From assembly GCA_015272195.1 (NCBI GenBank), contig JACYMC010000090.1, positions 1 through 51,954 of the forward strand: 51,954 bases of DNA. Reading direction: 5' to 3'. This DNA comes from Candidatus Sericytochromatia bacterium. Lineage in GTDB: Bacteria; Cyanobacteriota; Sericytochromatia; UBA7694. Under the pieces are notes generated by a model, which worked only from the letters and a program-made list of their open reading frames with translations, did not search any database and had not been told where the DNA came from. Positions 28,102 through 36,995 of this stretch are shown one piece after another. The stretch's first letter is position 1; each line of letters opens with the position of its first letter. Both the position numbers and the translations under genes were made by a program.

Positions 28102-28762
28102 TCTTGATGATACTTTGTATGATGAATTGACATACGTGGAGAGTGGTTTTGATGCGGTGGCCAAGATGCTGGCTGAAGCCTTTGAGATCTCTGCACACCA
28201 TTTAAAAGAACGCATGATGCAGATTTTAAAACAACAGGGCAGAGGTGCTGTGTTTGACCTTTTGCTGCAAGAAATCGGTGCTTATACTAAAAACAATGTG
28301 CACAAAGCACTGTCCTGTTACCGGACGCATCAGCCCAGCATTGCCATGTCAGCAGATGTGCGCCTGATGCTTCTGGAACTCTCACGCTCTTTTCCGCTCT
28401 ATCTGGTGACGGACGGCAATAAAGAGGTGCAGTACAACAAAATTAAAGCCCTGAAGATCGCTCCTTTGTTTAAGAAAGTCTATATTACGCACCGCTATGG
28501 TCTGAAACATGCCAAGCCGTCTCTTTATTGTTTTGAAAAAATTCGTCAGAAGGAAAAATGTTCTTTTGCTGATATGACTTATATTGGGGATAATCCTCAC
28601 AAGGATTTTGTCAATCTCAAAAAACAGGGCGCAAAAACCATCCGGGTCATGACCGGGTCATATCGCCAGATTGAATTAACGCCAGATTTTGAAGCAGACC
28701 AAAGGATAGATTCTGTGCTGGAACTGAAACATTTAATCAACGTGAACGGGAGCTTAAGTTAA
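28085..28762 (+). CDS. HAD family hydrolase
   Basis: 225 aa. VLVFDLDDTLYDELTYVESGF, LVTDGNKEVQYNKIKAL, ADMTYIGDNPHKDFVNLKKQGAKTIRV. Confidence 0.93.
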   Translation: MVLVFDLDDTLYDELTYVESGFDAVAKMLAEAFEISAHHLKERMMQILKQQGRGAVFDLLLQEIGAYTKNNVHKALSCYRTHQPSIAMSADVRLMLLELSRSFPLYLVTDGNKEVQYNKIKALKIAPLFKKVYITHRYGLKHAKPSLYCFEKIRQKEKCSFADMTYIGDNPHKDFVNLKKQGAKTIRVMTGSYRQIELTPDFEADQRIDSVLELKHLINVNGSLS

Positions 28763-28763
28763 A

Positions 28764-29387
28764 GTGAAATCGTCAAGCATGACAGAGCAGGAGGCCTTCT
28801 GGGCCGGAGATTTTGGTCACGCCTACATTCAGCGCAATCAGGCAGCGCTTTATTTACCGGCTAATCTGGCGTTTTTTTCGCGTGTTTTATCCAAAACACA
28901 TGCCGTGAATGATGTGCTGGAGTTGGGGGCAAATATTGGCGCCAATTTGATGGCGATTAAACAACTTCGGCCTGACATCCAGCTTTCTGCTGTTGAGATC
29001 AATCAGCAGGCCTACACACAACTGATGCAATTGCAGATTGATGCCAGACATCAATCAATTTTGAGCTTTAAACCAGAAAAAAAATGGGACCTGGTGCTCA
29101 TTAAGGGGGTTTTAATCCATATATCTCCAGACAATCTGGCTGAAGTTTATGATGTGATGTATCAGTCTTCAGAACGGTATATATGCATTGCTGAGTATTA
29201 TAGTCCAACACCTGTGGAAGTACCCTACCGGGGGCACCGCAATAAATTATTCAAGCGTGATTTTGCCGGCGAAATGATGGATAAATACCCTGACTTAAGA
29301 CTTGTCGACTATGGTTTTTATTATCACCGGGATCCTGTCTTTCCGATGGACGATATGAATTGGTTTCTGCTGGAAAAACGCGATTAA
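28764..29387 (+). CDS. Pseudaminic acid biosynthesis-associated methylase (TIGR03587-like)
   Basis: 207 aa. TEQEAFWAGDFGHAYIQRNQAALYLPANLAFFSRVL, DVLELGANIGANLMAIKQLRPD, LVLIKGVLIHISPDNLAEVYDVMYQSSERYICIAEYYSPTPVEVPYRGH. Confidence 0.88.
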   Translation: MKSSSMTEQEAFWAGDFGHAYIQRNQAALYLPANLAFFSRVLSKTHAVNDVLELGANIGANLMAIKQLRPDIQLSAVEINQQAYTQLMQLQIDARHQSILSFKPEKKWDLVLIKGVLIHISPDNLAEVYDVMYQSSERYICIAEYYSPTPVEVPYRGHRNKLFKRDFAGEMMDKYPDLRLVDYGFYYHRDPVFPMDDMNWFLLEKRD

Positions 29388-29405
29388 TTGAGGGCACTCT
29401 TTGGC

Positions 29406-30455
29406 TTATAAATTTAAATCAAGGTCTTCTGCATGCAGGGGCTGTCCCATTTTGAGGGTTTTATTTGCTTTCTGACCGAGGATCTTCTGATAGTAACGTG
29501 GTTCCAAACCGTCTGCTGGCCGGATAATCTTTGTGTTAAATTCCGTCAGGGTTTCGCCCTTTTGAATGTCGGCCGCGACATAAATGGAGCGTTTGAAAAT
29601 CAGGTTCTTTTTTTCTGAGTCGCTCAGTTCGTAACTGATTCGACCTAATCCTGTCCAGGCCCGTTTGGCTTCAGTGACCAGGGTCTGCATTTCTTCCGGC
29701 TCCATAGAGAAAGCGGCATCAACGCCACCATCGGAGCGGCTCAGCGTAAAATGCTTTTCAATGACACAGGCACCCAGCGCTACGGCAGCAATGGCCACGC
29801 CAATACCTGTTGTGTGATCAGATAAGCCAACCTCAACGCCAAAGCGTGAACGCATGTCTGGCAACGTTAACAAATTGCTGTGCAGGGGATCGGCCGGATA
29901 GTTGCTGGTGCACTTTAAAAGAATCAGTTCTTTACATCCGGCCTTTCTTAAAACGTCAACAGCGGTCTGAATATCTTCAAGGGAAGCCACACCTGTTGAT
30001 AAAATAACCGGCTTGCCTGTTTGTGCTACTTTTATTAAGAGCGGATGGTGCGTGTTTTCGAATGAGGCTATTTTATAGGCGGGTACATTTAAGCTTTCCA
30101 GAAAGTCTACAGCGGACTCGTCAAAAGGTGAGCTAAAGGCAATTAATCCCCTTTTTTGGGCGTGTGCAAAAATCTCTGCGTGCCATTCCCAGGGCGTATA
30201 GGCTTCCTGATAGAGTTGATAAAGGTCTTTCCCACGCCATAGAGACTCAGGATCCTGAATAGTATATACAGCGTCCATTGTGATGGTATCTGCTGTATAG
30301 GTCTGGAGTTTAATCGCGTCCACGCCAGCATGGGCTGCTGCATCTACAATGTCTAAAGCCCTTTGTAACGACTGGTTATGATTCCCAGACATTTCCGCAA
30401 TAATAAAAGGCTGTTTGCTTTGGCCTATCAAGCGTCCGGCTATTTTTACTTCCAT
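29406..30455 (-). CDS. pseI: Pseudaminic acid synthase (NeuB family)
   Basis: ORF 29406..30527; start at MEVKIAGRLIGQ (30455). PFIIAEMSGNHNQSLQRALDIVDAAAHAGVDAIKLQTYTADTITMD, AFSSPFDESAVDFLESLNVPAYKIASFENTHHPLLIKVAQTGKPVILSTG, VEVGLSDHTTGIGVAIAAVALGACVIEKHFTL, C-terminal SAF-like domain. Confidence 0.95.
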   Translation of the reverse strand: MEVKIAGRLIGQSKQPFIIAEMSGNHNQSLQRALDIVDAAAHAGVDAIKLQTYTADTITMDAVYTIQDPESLWRGKDLYQLYQEAYTPWEWHAEIFAHAQKRGLIAFSSPFDESAVDFLESLNVPAYKIASFENTHHPLLIKVAQTGKPVILSTGVASLEDIQTAVDVLRKAGCKELILLKCTSNYPADPLHSNLLTLPDMRSRFGVEVGLSDHTTGIGVAIAAVALGACVIEKHFTLSRSDGGVDAAFSMEPEEMQTLVTEAKRAWTGLGRISYELSDSEKKNLIFKRSIYVAADIQKGETLTEFNTKIIRPADGLEPRYYQKILGQKANKTLKMGQPLHAEDLDLNL

Positions 30456-30621
30456 AATGCATCTATTCCTTTTGGACTTCCGGCAATTCTTAAATTTGTT
30501 ATTAAGAGCATTTTCTGGAAAAGTCATTCAGGCTAACCAGTCTTTGCAGCCCAGGCTGAACTATGGGAAAATGCCTTTAAATACTCTGAAGTCTAATTTT
30601 CAGTATTTGAATGAGGTAGTC

Positions 30622-32172
30622 ATGAACGCTAAGCCTAAAGAAGCCTGTAGTCTGCTTTTTGTCAATCCCTGTTTGAGAAAAAACTCGTTCTCAAAGCTTT
30701 TACCCATTGGCCTTGGCTATGTCATGACCTACTTTAAGACCCGCGGTTACTCCTTTGACTTACTGGATGTTGACCTTAACGAGTATTCCGATGAATACAT
30801 TGAAGACTATCTTCGCCAGCATCCCTATGATTTTGTGATGCTGGGTTCTATTGTAACCCATTATAAATGGGTCAAATGGTTTGTGAACACCGTCAAAAAG
30901 CACCAACCTCAAGCCAAAGTCATTGTGGGGAACTCGGTGGCGGGCTCCATTCCTGAAGTGTTTCTGAAACATACGCAGGCTGATGTGGTGGTCATCGGTG
31001 AAGGTGAAATCTCGGCTTATGAAACCGTAGAAGCTTTGCGCCAGCAGCAGAGTCTGGACGATGTTGCCGGTATTGCTTTTCGTCACCCGGTCAGTCACGA
31101 GATGATCAAAACGCCGGTGCGCGCAACGGGACCGGTAGATGACTTTGAGATGGTCAACTGGGATTTCTTTGATGTCGAGCGATACATCAGCTCGGCTTCG
31201 TTATCGCATGGGTTTGATACTCAGAATCCCCAGGCTGTTCGTGTGATGCCAGTGAGTACTGCCAGAGGCTGCGTGTTCAAATGTACATTCTGCCATTATG
31301 TTTTCTGGAACGATCCTTACAGACACCGCTCAGCTGAAAGCATTCTGGCAGAAGTCAGACGCAATATTGAAAAATACCAGGCCAATTATATTAACTTTTG
31401 GGACGATCTCAGCTTTGCTTCTGCCAAGCAGGCAGAGCGCCTGGCTGACCAGATTCTGGCATCGGGTCTGAAATTTTCGTGGAGTGCAGCGATTCGGGTG
31501 GATTTCTTCAGCCGCAATAAGCTGCCGCGTGAACGCTGTATTGAGATTGCTCACAAAATGAAAGCCGCTGGATGTAAGGCCCTGGGCTTTTCACTGGAGT
31601 CCGGTAATAAAGAAATTCTCGAAATGATGAACAAGCGCATTGACGTTTCGGCTTTTTTAGATACGGTTGAAATTCTCAGAGAAGTCGATATTGTCTGCAA
31701 TACCAGTGTGGTGTTTGGTTACCCAATTGAAACTCGCGAATCGATTCGGGAAACCTTTGCACAGTGTTTGCGAGCCAAAGTTTACCCCAGCATTGGCTTT
31801 TTGCTGCCCCTGCCGGGAACAGGAATGTATGACTATGCCAAAGAACACGGTTTTATTACAGATGAAGACGCTTATCTGGATTCTATTACCGAACGCCAGG
31901 ATATTTGTCTGAATATGACTCAGCTGTCAGATGAAGATATTATGCAGGAAATCAAACGGGGTGCCGAGCAGCTGAATGAATTATTGCAGCTGGGCCTGGA
32001 TGAGGAGCGCTATATCAGAACCGGTCGTTACCAGAATGACAAGGGTGTGCACGACAAGCGCGAAGGCCCTCTGGATCCTGACAATATCCAACGCAATGAG
32101 AACGACTTTAGCTTTAATTACAGCCAGACGGTATTTCAGGTGGATGGTGGTAAAGCGGACGCCGTCTGTTAA
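30622..32172 (+). CDS. B12-binding-domain radical SAM protein
   Basis: ORF 30415..32172; start chosen at MNAKPKEACSLLFVNPCLRKNSF. Cobalamin-binding-like region, VMLGSIVTHYKWVKWFVNTVKKHQPQAKVIVGNSV, radical SAM CVFKCTFC (CxxxCxxC), LGFSLESGNKEILEMMNK. Confidence 0.9.
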   Translation: MNAKPKEACSLLFVNPCLRKNSFSKLLPIGLGYVMTYFKTRGYSFDLLDVDLNEYSDEYIEDYLRQHPYDFVMLGSIVTHYKWVKWFVNTVKKHQPQAKVIVGNSVAGSIPEVFLKHTQADVVVIGEGEISAYETVEALRQQQSLDDVAGIAFRHPVSHEMIKTPVRATGPVDDFEMVNWDFFDVERYISSASLSHGFDTQNPQAVRVMPVSTARGCVFKCTFCHYVFWNDPYRHRSAESILAEVRRNIEKYQANYINFWDDLSFASAKQAERLADQILASGLKFSWSAAIRVDFFSRNKLPRERCIEIAHKMKAAGCKALGFSLESGNKEILEMMNKRIDVSAFLDTVEILREVDIVCNTSVVFGYPIETRESIRETFAQCLRAKVYPSIGFLLPLPGTGMYDYAKEHGFITDEDAYLDSITERQDICLNMTQLSDEDIMQEIKRGAEQLNELLQLGLDEERYIRTGRYQNDKGVHDKREGPLDPDNIQRNENDFSFNYSQTVFQVDGGKADAVC

Positions 32173-34253
32173 TGCTGCACGTTCAAAATCTGGTCTTTCT
32201 CTCTGACTCTGTGATGTATGAGCATCTCAGGCAGGTCCAGCCCGGCTTATTTGAGCAGGACAACGCCTATTTGCTGTTGGATATCGACGTGGCGGCCCTG
32301 CTGCCGGCTGATGCCCGCTATTTTTATCTGCAGGATCTGACCTGTCATGAGAACCAGCACCTGCCATTTTTATTGGACTTCAGAGATTGGCTCAATGGGC
32401 TTTACCCTGAACTGAAAGCACTTACACACCGCGGTGTCAGCATCTGGGAGTCTGTCAGTGCGTCATTTTTTTATCCTTACCGCGCCATTATTCTGGCGAT
32501 TCAGGGTTTAAAACAACTGTCTGAGCGCTTAACCTGGGCGCATTTTTATCTCACCGCGCCGCTGAAACACCCCGTTTATCTGGATACGGGCGGGCTGTTT
32601 GAATCAGACGGAATTCAGGCCGCCATGGCGTTTTGGGCCTTGCAGCAGGACATACGGGTTCACTGGCTCAATCCGCCGGATAAAACAGATGATTCCAACC
32701 ACTATATTCGCCATATTGTCTCAGAAACCAATCTGGGGCAGACCGCACTGGTGCCTTTAACTCCCCCCGAAAGCCTGAACAGGCTGGTGGCCCAGCCCCC
32801 TAAAAAATGCGTTATTTTGATTGGCAACTCCAGTGACTGTCATGATATTCCATTGCTGACAGATTATCTGAAGCAGAGCCCGGATTATTTTTTTATCTAT
32901 CTTTCGACACAGCATTTTTTTCGCTATGAAGAAGGTCCGGGATACCTTGCGCTGGATTTTAGATATCTTTATGCCTGGCCCTGGTTTACACAGGCGCAGT
33001 ATGACCAGATATCAGAAAGCGTGCGCCGGGCCCTGCAAAATCCAAACCCTGTTGATAAAGCAAGCTACGACTATCTTTTGAATAATCCCTTTTTGGCTTT
33101 TCAGCAAGACTGGCTGTATAACAGCTGCCTGGAAATCTATAAGGTGATTGAAGTGGCGCATTATTTACAGCAAACGCTTGCGCCTGCTGTGTGTATGTTT
33201 GGTTACGGGCATATTACCAAGACCGTGGCGGCTTTTATTAACACGATGCGCAGCGGGGGAACGCGTCTGATGCATGTGGTGCATGGGGGTTATATGGCCA
33301 AAGATACCTTTGCTGATTTACCCCCTGCTGACTATGCCCTCGTGCGTGGCCAGCAATTTGCCGCCCAGCTTTCCAAAGACAAAGTGAGCCGGGACTGTTT
33401 TGTGGTCGGCGATCTGCGCAAAGAAAGTGCCGTGCTGGAACAGAAACGCCCTAAGCATTCTCCGGCCCAGGGTAAACAGCCGCCCAAAATTATGTATCTG
33501 ACCAATCGCTTGTTGCTGGGCACAGGGGTTGGCAAAGTGGCTGATTTTTCTTTGTTGAAGCATTATGAGACCTTACAGGGCATTTTTGCGCTCGCTGAGC
33601 GTCGCAAGGATCTTCAGTTCATCTGGAAGCCGCATCCCCGGCATGACTATGTGCATTATTATGCCCGCCAGGATCATACCGTTATTCCTTTTTATGGCAG
33701 GGAACAATCTCTGGCTGAATTGCTGGAAGATGTCTCTGTCTGTGTTCTGCTGAATAACTTCTCCGCCTCGATGATTGAAGCCGCCGTTTCTGAAACTCCG
33801 ATTATTCAGCTGCGGACGGCTTTTACAGACAGTCTCAGCTTGAATACAGCCTATCTGGCTCCGGATATTCATGTGGTTCACAGTCTGGAAGCCCTGGAGC
33901 AGCAGATTGACTTGATTTTATCTGATGGGTCTGCACGTGAACGCAACGTGTGCTCTGTGATTCAGACCAAAGAAAAGTGGTGTGAAGCGGTGGGTACTCA
34001 GGCCCTGGACAACACATTAAAAGCCTTTTCGCAGATCGACTGGTCTCTGCCTGAGGTCACCCTGCCTTCTGCTGAGATACAGTCAGGTTTAGGGCATATT
34101 GTGCAGCTCATGGCCTGGCGTGCGGCATATGCCAGAACCAGAGACCGGCAGCAGTATCAGCGTCAGCGCCAGACCCTGCTGGAGGCCTTTACAGCGCCTG
34201 AAGATCGGCAGCTTGTGGCGCGTTATATTCAGGACAGCGAAAAATGGATATGA
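32172..34253 (+). CDS. Predicted surface-carbohydrate biosynthesis protein / GT-B-like glycosyltransferase
   Basis: 693 aa. ATG overlaps the previous TAA. C-terminal FIWKPHPRHDYVHYYARQDHTVIPFYGREQSLAELLEDVSVCVLLNNFSASMIEAAVSETPIIQLRTAF resembles capsule/CDP-glycerol-type transferases. Confidence 0.6.
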   Translation: MLHVQNLVFLSDSVMYEHLRQVQPGLFEQDNAYLLLDIDVAALLPADARYFYLQDLTCHENQHLPFLLDFRDWLNGLYPELKALTHRGVSIWESVSASFFYPYRAIILAIQGLKQLSERLTWAHFYLTAPLKHPVYLDTGGLFESDGIQAAMAFWALQQDIRVHWLNPPDKTDDSNHYIRHIVSETNLGQTALVPLTPPESLNRLVAQPPKKCVILIGNSSDCHDIPLLTDYLKQSPDYFFIYLSTQHFFRYEEGPGYLALDFRYLYAWPWFTQAQYDQISESVRRALQNPNPVDKASYDYLLNNPFLAFQQDWLYNSCLEIYKVIEVAHYLQQTLAPAVCMFGYGHITKTVAAFINTMRSGGTRLMHVVHGGYMAKDTFADLPPADYALVRGQQFAAQLSKDKVSRDCFVVGDLRKESAVLEQKRPKHSPAQGKQPPKIMYLTNRLLLGTGVGKVADFSLLKHYETLQGIFALAERRKDLQFIWKPHPRHDYVHYYARQDHTVIPFYGREQSLAELLEDVSVCVLLNNFSASMIEAAVSETPIIQLRTAFTDSLSLNTAYLAPDIHVVHSLEALEQQIDLILSDGSARERNVCSVIQTKEKWCEAVGTQALDNTLKAFSQIDWSLPEVTLPSAEIQSGLGHIVQLMAWRAAYARTRDRQQYQRQRQTLLEAFTAPEDRQLVARYIQDSEKWI

Positions 34254-36988
34254 AGTGTCAACGGCTTTTTGTGGTGAGCACTTCGGCAGGACTGGCTTTT
34301 TTAAAGGCTGATCTGCTGGAAACTTCTGATGTGATTTTAAATCTAACAGACGCTGAGCCTGCGCAAGATCTCACGGCTGTCGTCCTGTCTGTCAGAACCG
34401 GGGATATCAATGTGAATGCAAGGATTCTCCGGGCTTATCTGGACTTTTACCGTCCTGAAGTCTGCATCTGTGACAGTGATGCATTGACCGCCATGCTCAG
34501 GGATGCGGAAGCCCCGCAAATCTGGTATAAGCTTCAGGCTCCTGGGCAAACAATGCCGCTCCATCAGACCCTGCAGGATTATGCTGCCTGGATCGCGACA
34601 GATACCGGGGCCTTAAGGGTTTTGCAGGACGTGCCTGTTCTGGAGCTGGGTTTGTGTACGTTGCCGGCCTTAAGGCGCAGTTCAAAGCCGCAGTCACCTT
34701 TGAAGCAAGCGCCGATCTGGCAATGGAGTGTCCTGAATGCGCGCTTAAAAACAACGTTTATTCAGCTGCCCGATGCCAGTGCTGTGATTGGCTGGAGCCC
34801 TGGCAGTCTGCACACCAGAGATCAAGCCCTTACGGAGGACCTGCGGGCTTTTGTACAGCAGGCGCCACTGGCGCTGACCGCCTGCCTGGACACCCTGGAT
34901 ATTGAACTTTTGCAGGCGCTGAAAACCCGTGTGGGTCGCGTGCTGGTTTTGAGTGCTCCCGCCAGGATGTCTCAGTTTCAGTCTGCCCTTCAGTCCGCAG
35001 ATTTATCGGCGCATTGCCTGATCCTCGATTACCGTGTATTAAGCCAGAGTCTGGCCCAACTTATGCCTTATATTCAGTTGGTAGCAGGCCGTTCTGATCA
35101 GACAGACCTTCTCAGCTGGGCGCAGCGCTTTCATCTCAGTTATCTGGAATGGCAGGGCCAGACTTTGCATGAACGCGATTTAACAGATTATGACCCGTTT
35201 TTGGCATACACACATCTTTGTCTGCGGCTTCTGGCTGCTGATATCACCTGTCTTGACCGCTATCCTGAGCTGATGCTGCAGCAGACAGCGGCGAGGCCAC
35301 CTCAAGAAGGTCTGATCTCTGTTGTGATTCCCTGTTATAACTACGGCCCCTTTTTAAGAGAGTGCGTTGAAAGCGTGATGCAGCAGGACTATGCGCCTTT
35401 AGAAATCATCATTGTCAATGATGGCAGTACAGATGAAACGTTCACAGTCTGTCAGGAACTGTTGCGTGATTATGTTCAGTTTCCTCTGACCGTCATTCAT
35501 CAGCCCAACTCGGGCGATCCTGCCATTACCAGAAATCAGGGCATCACTGTTGCAAAGGGAGAGTGGATTCTCTGCCTTGATGCTGACGATAAAATCAACC
35601 CCGGTTTTCTGACGGCATGCTGGACAGTGGTGGAAAATTACCCCCATCTTTCGATTGTTTACCCGCGCTTGCAGGAGTTTGGGATGAGTCAGGCCTTGTG
35701 GGGCAGTATCCCCTATGACTTTGGGCTGCTCACCAACTGGAATATTGTGCCCACAGCTAGCTTGTTCCGCAAGCAGGCCTGGTCTGAACTGGGGGGCATT
35801 AAAACAGGGGTGATTATTTGCGAGGACTGGGACTTCTGGATTGCCTGTGGTGCCCGGCAGTACTTTGGCATGCAGGCTGAAAAGGCGCTGCTTTATCACC
35901 GCGTGCACAGGCAGGGCAGTCTTTTGGATACCCAGGGCCATTTTCAGAAAAGAAGTGAGATCAAAGCCGATATTATTCTCAGATATCCAGGGCTGTATAC
36001 TGAGCAGCAGCGCCACTGGGCCAGTGCTCTGCGCTCAGACCCGACATTATTTGCTGATTTAAAAGTGGATATATCCTGGATGCCTTTCAGCCAGCAGGGC
36101 CCTTTGCCTGAAGAGACCCAACGCCAGAACAGGATTTATCTGCAGTATCTTGTCCAGGATCAGCCGGCTCAGCTTCTCGCCCGCCGTACACCTGTTGTGA
36201 AAGAACATCAGCTCTGGACCTGTCATCAGGGTTTCTGGCGACTATCAGACGCAGATACAGAGAGGGCCTGGTTGGATTGGTATCCAGGTCTTGAAACTCA
36301 CGTTTCAGATGTGCAGGGCGTCTGGACACCCACAAGTGCCGCGCAAAGGCATTTGCCCGAGCCGCTCGCAAGGTTTCCGCAGCAGGTACTGCCACGTTTT
36401 TGCCCTTCTGTTGACGCTGCTGCAGCCCTGAATCATATCGAGATTGAAAAAGCCTATCGGGTGCTGATGATTCTTGAACACCGGCAGACAGAGCAATGGC
36501 AGACATTTTTAAGAATCTGTCTGGAAGCTTATCCTGACAACGACTCCATCGCCCTGCTTCTGTTTTTTACGGATGTTGATGCTGAGCTGACCTATCAAAG
36601 TGTTTCCAGTTTTCTGGAGCAGGAACCCCTGGGGGCAAGGGCTCCGGAACTTGTGATTCTGGAACCGGATGATTTTAAAGTTGAAATTCTGGCCTCGCAG
36701 ACACAACCACAGGTGGTTTACTGTGAACCCGAAAGTGATCTCTCGGGCGCGATCTGGTTGGATGCTCTGCAGGCCGGGTGTCAGTTGATTTTTAGCGCTG
36801 AGATCCCCGACGAGTTCCAGGGTTGGCTCAAGCGCTGTTCTGAGCCGGAGCCTTTTCTGGTCCCTTTGCTGCCGCTGAACAAAGAAGCCTCTTTGTATCA
36901 GGCAGTGCCTTTTTTCTCAGCGCGTTGGAATCAGTCTGTGCTTCGTCAGATGCATCAGGCTGCAGAACAGTCTCTGCCGGACCAGTAA
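34244..36988 (+). CDS. Large protein with internal glycosyltransferase family 2 domain
   Basis: 914 aa. Internal GT2 core ISVVIPCYNYGPFLRECVESVMQQDYAPLEIIIVNDGSTDETF, GEWILCLDADDKINPGFL, VIICEDWDFWIACG. The ~350 aa N-terminal and ~290 aa C-terminal regions are unassigned. Confidence 0.85.
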   Translation: MDMKCQRLFVVSTSAGLAFLKADLLETSDVILNLTDAEPAQDLTAVVLSVRTGDINVNARILRAYLDFYRPEVCICDSDALTAMLRDAEAPQIWYKLQAPGQTMPLHQTLQDYAAWIATDTGALRVLQDVPVLELGLCTLPALRRSSKPQSPLKQAPIWQWSVLNARLKTTFIQLPDASAVIGWSPGSLHTRDQALTEDLRAFVQQAPLALTACLDTLDIELLQALKTRVGRVLVLSAPARMSQFQSALQSADLSAHCLILDYRVLSQSLAQLMPYIQLVAGRSDQTDLLSWAQRFHLSYLEWQGQTLHERDLTDYDPFLAYTHLCLRLLAADITCLDRYPELMLQQTAARPPQEGLISVVIPCYNYGPFLRECVESVMQQDYAPLEIIIVNDGSTDETFTVCQELLRDYVQFPLTVIHQPNSGDPAITRNQGITVAKGEWILCLDADDKINPGFLTACWTVVENYPHLSIVYPRLQEFGMSQALWGSIPYDFGLLTNWNIVPTASLFRKQAWSELGGIKTGVIICEDWDFWIACGARQYFGMQAEKALLYHRVHRQGSLLDTQGHFQKRSEIKADIILRYPGLYTEQQRHWASALRSDPTLFADLKVDISWMPFSQQGPLPEETQRQNRIYLQYLVQDQPAQLLARRTPVVKEHQLWTCHQGFWRLSDADTERAWLDWYPGLETHVSDVQGVWTPTSAAQRHLPEPLARFPQQVLPRFCPSVDAAAALNHIEIEKAYRVLMILEHRQTEQWQTFLRICLEAYPDNDSIALLLFFTDVDAELTYQSVSSFLEQEPLGARAPELVILEPDDFKVEILASQTQPQVVYCEPESDLSGAIWLDALQAGCQLIFSAEIPDEFQGWLKRCSEPEPFLVPLLPLNKEASLYQAVPFFSARWNQSVLRQMHQAAEQSLPDQ

Positions 36989-36995
36989 GCTCTTT

